Shown here one piece after another: positions 59,282-64,000 of a stretch of 64,000 bases of DNA (its first letter is position 1; every line of letters begins with the position of its first letter). Position numbers and translations under genes: made by a program. The notes under the pieces were generated by a model. The model was not told the origin of the DNA and did not search any database. It worked only from the letters and a program-made list of their open reading frames with translations. The stretch covers positions 80,808 to 144,807 of the forward strand of contig JAGQYY010000001.1 in assembly GCA_020435825.1 (NCBI GenBank), in the 5' to 3' direction. Source of the stretch: Aequorivita sp. (GTDB lineage Bacteria; Bacteroidota; Bacteroidia; Flavobacteriales; Flavobacteriaceae).

Positions 59282-60403
59282 CTATTTGTTTTTTATTAAG
59301 ATTTTTTTAGTGACAGAAGAGCCTCCTAATTTCAATTTCGCAACGTAAACTCCATGGGCCCAGGTTGAAGTATTTATTTTTTCCACAAAGTTTTGCTGGT
59401 CCGTTGTTAAATCTTTTTCATACACGGTTTGCCCAAATACATTATATATCGTTATTGGAACGGAGCCTTTTTCTGGAAATCGAGCGTGTATTACAATTTC
59501 GTTAGTGTTTAACGGTGTTATGATCGTTACGTTACTTTTTTTAAATGTTTCTGTCCCAAGCTGGATGTTGGATATTATCCTAATGTTTTGCGTGTTGTAC
59601 TCCGTAATGTACATGGTATCGCCTGTTTCATTGAATGTAATTCCGTTTGGCCCCGAAAATGTTGCCACGCTTATATCGCCGTCCATGGTTCCGTTACTGC
59701 TCCCGGCAAAAAGGGTTACGTCGTCGGTATTATTGGGGTCTATCATATAAATTTTGTGTTCTTGCAGTACCGTTCCCCAAAGCATGCCCTGTGCGTAGGC
59801 AATGTAGCCCAGATTCCCCATGCTGCCAACAGTGGCGATATACTCCAAAGTGCCATCATTGTTTACCTTGTATATTTTGCGGTTGTTGTAGTTGCCCACA
59901 TAAAGACCGCCAACTTCATCTTGGGCAATGCCTACGGGGCCATCCAGTAGCGGATCGTTGGAGATTGTCGTTATCGTGCCATCTGGCTCTAGGCGATTAA
60001 TGGTATTGCCCGAATAGGTGGAGAATATCATGTCCTCACTACCAGGAACGTTTACAATATCTGCGGGAAACCCAACTGCGGGAAAGGTAGCGAACAGTGT
60101 TCCGTCCGGTTGAAACATTCGTATCGTATTTCCATTTCCGTCACAGTTGTAAACTTGTTCCATAGCATTTGTAGCTAACCCAAGGCAACTGTTGGGAGAT
60201 TCAAAAAAAGTAGAAACGTTCCAGGAAGCGTCATATTTAAATACCTTGCCTTCGGTTGCGTGATAATAAGCGGCATAAATGTTTCCTCCACCATCAATAC
60301 TAATGGCGTCGTTTGGCGAGCCTTGTGTAATGGTGGTTACGGTTTGTCCATATATACAAACGCTTAAAAAAAGGGACAACGAGATAAAAATAGATGTTTT
60401 CAT
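59282..60403 (-). CDS. NHL-repeat secreted protein with T9SS C-terminal domain
   Basis: This 373-aa protein has a signal peptide (SIFISLSLFLSVCIYGQ), an NHL/SMP-30-like six-bladed propeller (repeats such as GNIYAAYYHATEGKVFKYD, GPVGIAQDEVGGLYVGNYNNRKIYKV and GPNGITFNETGDTMYITEYN), and a C-terminal type IX secretion sorting domain (ITIYNVFGQTVYEKDL ... GVYVAKLKLGGSSVTKKILI). It is exported across the outer membrane. Function beyond a propeller scaffold is unknown. It starts the leftward gene group that ends at 56133. Confidence 0.88.
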   Translation of the reverse strand: MKTSIFISLSLFLSVCIYGQTVTTITQGSPNDAISIDGGGNIYAAYYHATEGKVFKYDASWNVSTFFESPNSCLGLATNAMEQVYNCDGNGNTIRMFQPDGTLFATFPAVGFPADIVNVPGSEDMIFSTYSGNTINRLEPDGTITTISNDPLLDGPVGIAQDEVGGLYVGNYNNRKIYKVNNDGTLEYIATVGSMGNLGYIAYAQGMLWGTVLQEHKIYMIDPNNTDDVTLFAGSSNGTMDGDISVATFSGPNGITFNETGDTMYITEYNTQNIRIISNIQLGTETFKKSNVTIITPLNTNEIVIHARFPEKGSVPITIYNVFGQTVYEKDLTTDQQNFVEKINTSTWAHGVYVAKLKLGGSSVTKKILIKNK

Positions 60404-60561
60404 AATGAGTTGTTTTTATGGTTTATAAAAAATTCATTACGAAATAAGGCAGTAGCTGCCAAATAATATAAAAAAGGAGCTTTATATGTAAGGCATTCTA
60501 TCGAATGGTATTATTTTATGGAGAATTGTAAGCCGCGATACGCAAAATATACGTTTTGGAA

Positions 60562-61698
60562 TTATCGGGACTTACTTTCCTTAATCCATTGGCTGGGTGT
60601 TACCCCATTGCTTTTTTTAAAATTTCTATGAAAGGTGGTAAGGCTTTTAAATCCAGATTTTGCAGCGATTCCCTCCATGGTGTAGATAGTCCCTTCATTA
60701 TCCAGCAACAATTTCTTTGCATGCTCAAGCCTAAAGTGGTTGACACAATCGTTAAAAGTGATTTCCTTCCCACGATTTAGGTACTCCGAAAGTTGATGCG
60801 TGGTAACGCCCATTTTTTTTGCAAGTTTAGAAAGTGTAAGGGAATGGTCCAGATAACTTTTGTTTTCGCCCAGTTGTTCCTGTAGCCTTTCTTCAATAGC
60901 TTGCCTATCGATATTGGCCAGGTTTGTGCTTTGGCGTTTCAGCAATTTTATGGGTTTTGTTATAACGTCTTGGTTGGTGTACCCGATATAACTTATAGCG
61001 AAAATATGGAACACCAACAGGATATTGGCCATATCGTAGGTGGTTATAAATAGATCTTTAACAAACGGGTTAACCAAAAAGAGGAATAAAGTGATCAATG
61101 GAAAGCTTAAATATCCCACCAACAACAATTTAACAAATCGTACCCGTTCTTTTTTTGACGCATCATCATGTACGTACAGAACCTTTTCCTGTTTGTTCAG
61201 AAACCGAACCGTAACAATCAAATAGAGTGTTATATGCAAATACCACAACGCAAAACCAAAAACAATCGCCTGTACGCTATATGTTGAAAACAGGAAATAA
61301 TCATTTAAATTAAGCCCTACAAGGAATGCAATTGCCTGTTCTCTAAAAAATAGGCTCGACATCAATATAAAAACCAACAATGCGGGCAAAAAATGAAAGG
61401 CTGAAAAAGGATTTTTAAAAAAAACATCTTCCTTTTCAAAATATGATCTAACATAAAAATAGATTGTTGGGCCATACAGGTAGAGTACCATATATTCAAG
61501 GCCATAAAGAAACCAAAGACTTTTTAAAGCCCCCTGTTGGTAGAGAAAATACCAAGTTAGATCGACAATAAAAACCACAAATAGTAAAATCGCCCATTTT
61601 GTTGTTGGAGTTTTATGCTTTTTGAAAACCAATAACGACAGGATAAATACTCCTTGGATAATTCCAATTGCCGATATTAAACTGATTGGGCTAAACAT
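60562..61698 (-). CDS. AraC-family regulator with seven-helix membrane domain
   Basis: The ATG at 61698 (MFSPISLISAIGIIQGVFIL) is typical for this group; a GTG at 61734 would add 12 residues. The ~378-aa protein has about seven N-terminal helices (residues 1-240) and a C-terminal AraC DNA-binding domain (LSKLAKKMGVTTHQLSEYLN ... GIAAKSGFKSLTTFHRNFKKSNGVTPSQWI). Such membrane-bound regulators are abundant in Flavobacteriia. The target is unknown; the T9SS gene downstream is a candidate. Confidence 0.9.
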   Translation of the reverse strand: MFSPISLISAIGIIQGVFILSLLVFKKHKTPTTKWAILLFVVFIVDLTWYFLYQQGALKSLWFLYGLEYMVLYLYGPTIYFYVRSYFEKEDVFFKNPFSAFHFLPALLVFILMSSLFFREQAIAFLVGLNLNDYFLFSTYSVQAIVFGFALWYLHITLYLIVTVRFLNKQEKVLYVHDDASKKERVRFVKLLLVGYLSFPLITLFLFLVNPFVKDLFITTYDMANILLVFHIFAISYIGYTNQDVITKPIKLLKRQSTNLANIDRQAIEERLQEQLGENKSYLDHSLTLSKLAKKMGVTTHQLSEYLNRGKEITFNDCVNHFRLEHAKKLLLDNEGTIYTMEGIAAKSGFKSLTTFHRNFKKSNGVTPSQWIKESKSR

Positions 61699-61879
61699 AG
61701 CGAGTAAAAGTAAAGAAAAGGATTTGAAGCGCACAATCCATTTTTTCCAATTAATCGGGATAACAGGATATAGAGAATCCCAACAAACCCTTGTTGTAAA
61801 TGGAAAGCACGCATATACGAAGCTACTTTTATATTTTAACCGAACACTTTGAGTAAGCTCAAAACTCTTCTAAAATATA

Positions 61880-61903
61880 AAAGCAACGCTTGCACGTTGC
61901 TTT
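61880..61903 (-). terminator. Intrinsic terminator of tRNA-Pro
   Basis: On the minus strand AAAGCAACG (61903-61895) and CGTTGCTTT (61888-61880) pair as a 9-bp stem with a 6-nt loop, followed by TTATATTTTA. It lies 10 bp beyond the tRNA 3' end. Confidence 0.75.
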
Positions 61904-61912
61904 CTCATTTAG

Positions 61913-61986
61913 TCGGGATGACAGGATTTGAACCTGCGACCCTACGCCCCCCAGACGTATACGCTACCAGACTGCGCCACATCCCG
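61913..61986 (-). tRNA. tRNA-Pro (anticodon GGG)
   Basis: The 74-nt minus-strand gene folds as a cloverleaf: acceptor CGGGATG/CATCCCG with discriminator A; D-arm GCGC/GCGT; anticodon arm TACGT/GCGTA with loop CTGGGGG (anticodon GGG at positions 34-36); T-arm GCAGG-TTCAAAT-CCTGT. CCA is not encoded. It reads CCC/CCT proline codons. The first 11 nt of the gene are repeated upstream in the tandem array. Confidence 0.92.
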
Positions 61987-62307
61987 AATGATGTTGCATG
62001 TACGTACTATTAATTAAGCACGATTGTTAATTTTTTCGAGAACTTCGCGTGGTGCAGTTTACACTGAGCACGGTCGAAGTGCCACATCCCGAATGATGTT
62101 GTATATACGTACTATTAATTAAGCACGATTGTTATTTTTTTCGAGAACTTCGCGTGGTGCAGTTTACACTGAGCTCGGTCGAAGTGCCACATCCCGAATG
62201 ATGTTGTATATACGTACTATTAATTAAGCACGACTGGTTATTTTTTTTTCGAGAACTTCGCGTGGTGCAGTTTACACTGAGCACGGTCGAAGTGCCACAT
62301 CCCGAAT
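61976..62307. repeat. Tandem repeat, three units of 105/105/108 bp plus partial fourth
   Basis: Units begin at 61976, 62081 and 62186, with a partial fourth at 62294-62307. Each opens with GCCACATCCCGAAT, which contains the first 11 nt of the tRNA-Pro gene (minus strand). It continues with a TATTAATTAAGCACGA segment and ends in a palindromic stretch (ACTTCGCGTGG ... CACGGTCGAAGT). Only a few bases differ among units. Any open frame here is a translation of the repeat, not a gene. Confidence 0.9.
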
Positions 62308-62483
62308 TTTGAAATGCAAAAATAACCAAATTATAAAATTTGGCAAGTTGCTTTTTTAATAAAAAAAAGTCAAGATGACTTCAATACAAAAAATATTTTG
62401 AGAGGTCACAAATCCAAAAGTATTAATACTTTTTTAAGTGAGCATACTAATTCGATTGTTTAATTTTGAGTAAAATTCAAAAA
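62308..62483. other. Intergenic region with solo MITE-type end and mqo promoter
   Basis: The region holds AAAAAAGTCAAGATGACTTC at 62363-62382, identical to the right terminal repeat of the element at 38718-38878 but without a partner nearby. A symmetric AAAAGTATTAATACTTTT lies near 62415-62433. TAATTTTG at 62461-62468 is a perfect -7 element for mqo (ATG 62484). No gene is seen. Confidence 0.55.
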
Positions 62484-64000
62484 ATGAATGTAAATAAATC
62501 CATCGAAAGTGAATATGATTTAATATGTATTGGTGGCGGAATTATGAGTGCCACCCTTGCGCTGATGCTGAAACTGATAGACAAAAATCAAAAAATACTT
62601 ATACTCGAAAGATTGGACAGGGTGGCTTTGGAAAGCTCCGCGGCTTGGAACAATGCGGGCACGGGACATTCGGCTTTTTGCGAACTTAACTATACGCCCG
62701 AGGACCAAAACGGCAATATCGATATTTCAAAAGCAATAAAAGTTTGCTCACAATTTGAAAAATCGAAACAATTTTGGAGCTTTTTGCGCAACAATCAATT
62801 CATTAAAAACCCAAAAGAGTTTATTCGCCCCGTTCCGCACCATAGTTGGGTTGAGGGCGAAAAGAACATTTTGTTCCTCAAAAAGCGCGTAGCCAAGATG
62901 CAAAAGCATGTTGCGTTTGAAGGAATGCAATTTTCACAAGACTTCGACCAACTTTTAAAATGGATTCCCCTAATGATGGACGACCGCTCTTTTTCAGAAA
63001 ATATCGCCGCAACAAGAATGGAATTGGGAACCGAAGTCAACTATGGGGAATTAACCCGAATATATTTCAATATCCTTGAAGAACAGTTTAATACACCTGT
63101 TTTTACGCTACATGAAGTTGAGGATATCGACACTGCCGATGAAACAGACTGGTTGGTAAAAATAACCAACCTCAAGACCCATAAAAAAATACACTGCGAT
63201 GCAGCGCACGTTTTTATAGGCGCCGGAGGCGGGGCGCTACCACTCCTTCAAAAGGTTGAGATCGAGGAAAAAGAAGGGTATGGCGGTTTTCCGGTAAGCG
63301 GGGAGTGGTTAATCTGCAACAATCGCGAAGTGATTGAAAAACATCATGCCAAAGTGTATGGTAAGGCCGAGGTTGGCGCGCCCCCAATGTCCATGCCACA
63401 TTTGGATACACGCTATATTGATGGAAAACAGGAACTTTTGTTCGGTCCTTTTGCTGGATTCAGCACTAAATTTTTAAAGGAGGGTTCGTTTTTTGATTTA
63501 TTCAGAAGCATTAAATGGGACAATATTCCTTCTATGTGGGGCGTTTTTTGGCATAATATTCCGCTCACCAAATATTTGATAGAGCAGGTTAGAATGGGCC
63601 ATGGGGATAGAATGGAGGAACTTCGAAAATTTGTGAAAAATGCTAAAAGCGAGGATTGGGATTTAAAAGTTGCCGGACAGCGAGTTCAGATAATAAAACG
63701 AGACGAAGAGGAGGGAGGCACGCTTGAATTTGGTACCGAGGTAGTGCATAGTAAAGACGGAAAAATTACCGCACTCTTGGGTGCTTCTCCAGGAGCTTCT
63801 GTGGCAGTAGACATAATGATTGATTTGCTGCATTTTGCTTATCCCGAAAAAGCAAAATCTGAGGTTTGGCAGCAAAAACTTTCAGAAATGGTACCGTTTT
63901 GGAACAAGGAAATTGAGAAAAACGTTGAAGAATTTAAAAATATACGCATCAAGTGTTCTGAAACGCTTCAAATAAACCTTCCGAAGAAAAACGATAAGCT
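62484..64000 (+). CDS. mqo: Malate:quinone oxidoreductase, 3'-truncated by window
   Basis: The frame stays open from ATG 62484 to the window edge (505 codons). The FAD motif LICIGGGIMSATLALMLK is at residues ~13-30. Mqo hallmarks follow: AAWNNAGTGHSAFCELNYTP, HHSWVEG, FVSG-type GYGGFPVSGEWL, LFGPFAGFSTKFLKEGS, and GASPGASVAVDIMIDLL. The family is ~490-540 aa, so little is missing. It oxidises malate to oxaloacetate, passing electrons to the quinone pool on the inner face of the membrane. It has its own TAnnTTTG promoter and is not visibly under the FNR-like box. Confidence 0.95.
   Translation, partial: MNVNKSIESEYDLICIGGGIMSATLALMLKLIDKNQKILILERLDRVALESSAAWNNAGTGHSAFCELNYTPEDQNGNIDISKAIKVCSQFEKSKQFWSFLRNNQFIKNPKEFIRPVPHHSWVEGEKNILFLKKRVAKMQKHVAFEGMQFSQDFDQLLKWIPLMMDDRSFSENIAATRMELGTEVNYGELTRIYFNILEEQFNTPVFTLHEVEDIDTADETDWLVKITNLKTHKKIHCDAAHVFIGAGGGALPLLQKVEIEEKEGYGGFPVSGEWLICNNREVIEKHHAKVYGKAEVGAPPMSMPHLDTRYIDGKQELLFGPFAGFSTKFLKEGSFFDLFRSIKWDNIPSMWGVFWHNIPLTKYLIEQVRMGHGDRMEELRKFVKNAKSEDWDLKVAGQRVQIIKRDEEEGGTLEFGTEVVHSKDGKITALLGASPGASVAVDIMIDLLHFAYPEKAKSEVWQQKLSEMVPFWNKEIEKNVEEFKNIRIKCSETLQINLPKKNDK

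Noticed and set aside
61976-62307. Phage or island attachment site at tRNA-Pro
   Set aside because: The duplicated part is the 5' end of the tRNA, repeats are adjacent, and no integrase is present.
61976-62307. CRISPR array
   Set aside because: The units are near-identical along their full 105 bp with no variable spacers, and no cas genes are in the window.
62132-62329. Minus-strand 65-aa open frame
   Set aside because: It is a translation of the 105-bp tandem repeat and shows the same peptide twice (SVNCTTRSSRKK).

Overview
The window comes from a member of the Bacteroidota, most likely a marine or soil Flavobacteriaceae (Aequorivita/Gelidibacter-like; genus not assignable by eye). Support: AT-rich DNA, lipoprotein signals ending in SC/GC, a type IX secretion C-terminal domain, fused CcoNO, a monoheme CcoP, a Sec/lipoprotein-type (clade II) NosZ, promoters of the Bacteroidota form TAnnTTTG, and dispersed palindromes typical of Flavobacteriia.

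Layout. 1-3.2 kb: universal stress proteins, an ATP-cone/nuclease fusion and a beta-CASP metallo-hydrolase. 3.2-11 kb: a leftward TetR-TolC-HlyD-lipoprotein-OsmC-ABC-ABC-permease-permease efflux operon resembling enterobacterial cecR-ybhGFSR. 12.8-20.4 kb: nitrous oxide reductase region (cytochrome c, fasciclin lipoprotein, nosZ, membrane protein, nosL, frameshifted cupin, nosD, nosF, nosY). 21.4-28.7 kb: an unrecognised 601-aa Cys-rich protein, then norC-norB-norQ-norD-norE-norF. 28.7-37.1 kb: ADP-forming acyl-CoA synthetase, a second NorC/NorB-like pair with altered metal ligands, nadA, nadB, a thioredoxin-like protein and an acetyl-CoA hydrolase/transferase. 37.2-41.3 kb: two Rrf2 regulators, hemerythrin, a mobile-element-like insertion, RIC/ScdA, a His-bearing polytopic membrane protein and a DUF2892 protein. 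41.4-50.3 kb: cbb3 oxidase genes (ccoI, ccoS, ccoNO, ccoQ, ccoP, ccoG, ccoH, a SafE-like protein and an unlisted 46-aa membrane peptide). 50.4-56.0 kb: leftward hemN and a porin-nirK-SUMF-sco operon. 56.1-61.7 kb: a less related leftward group (MBL hydrolase, DUF, TspO, SecD-head/NTF2 fusion, T9SS NHL protein, AraC regulator). 61.9-62.4 kb: tRNA-Pro(GGG) preceded by a 105-bp tandem repeat. The window ends inside mqo.

How it works together: the window encodes nitrite -> NO (NirK), NO -> N2O (NorCB) and N2O -> N2 (NosZ), plus low-oxygen respiration (cbb3), oxygen-independent haem synthesis (HemN), copper delivery (Sco, NosL, CcoI), nitrosative-damage repair (RIC, hemerythrin) and probable NO/Fe-S sensing (Rrf2). 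No nitrate reductase is seen. Ten palindromes of form [ACGT]TGAY-N4-[AG]TCA[TG] precede these units. In all ten, a TTT(G/A) -7 element lies exactly 36.5 nt from the dyad centre, which is class II FNR/CRP geometry. The cognate FNR/CRP gene is not in the window. The regulon marks two poorly characterised candidates as part of the anaerobic programme: the 601-aa protein and the NorC/NorB-like pair that has lost one FeB histidine, two active-site glutamates and one haem-b histidine.
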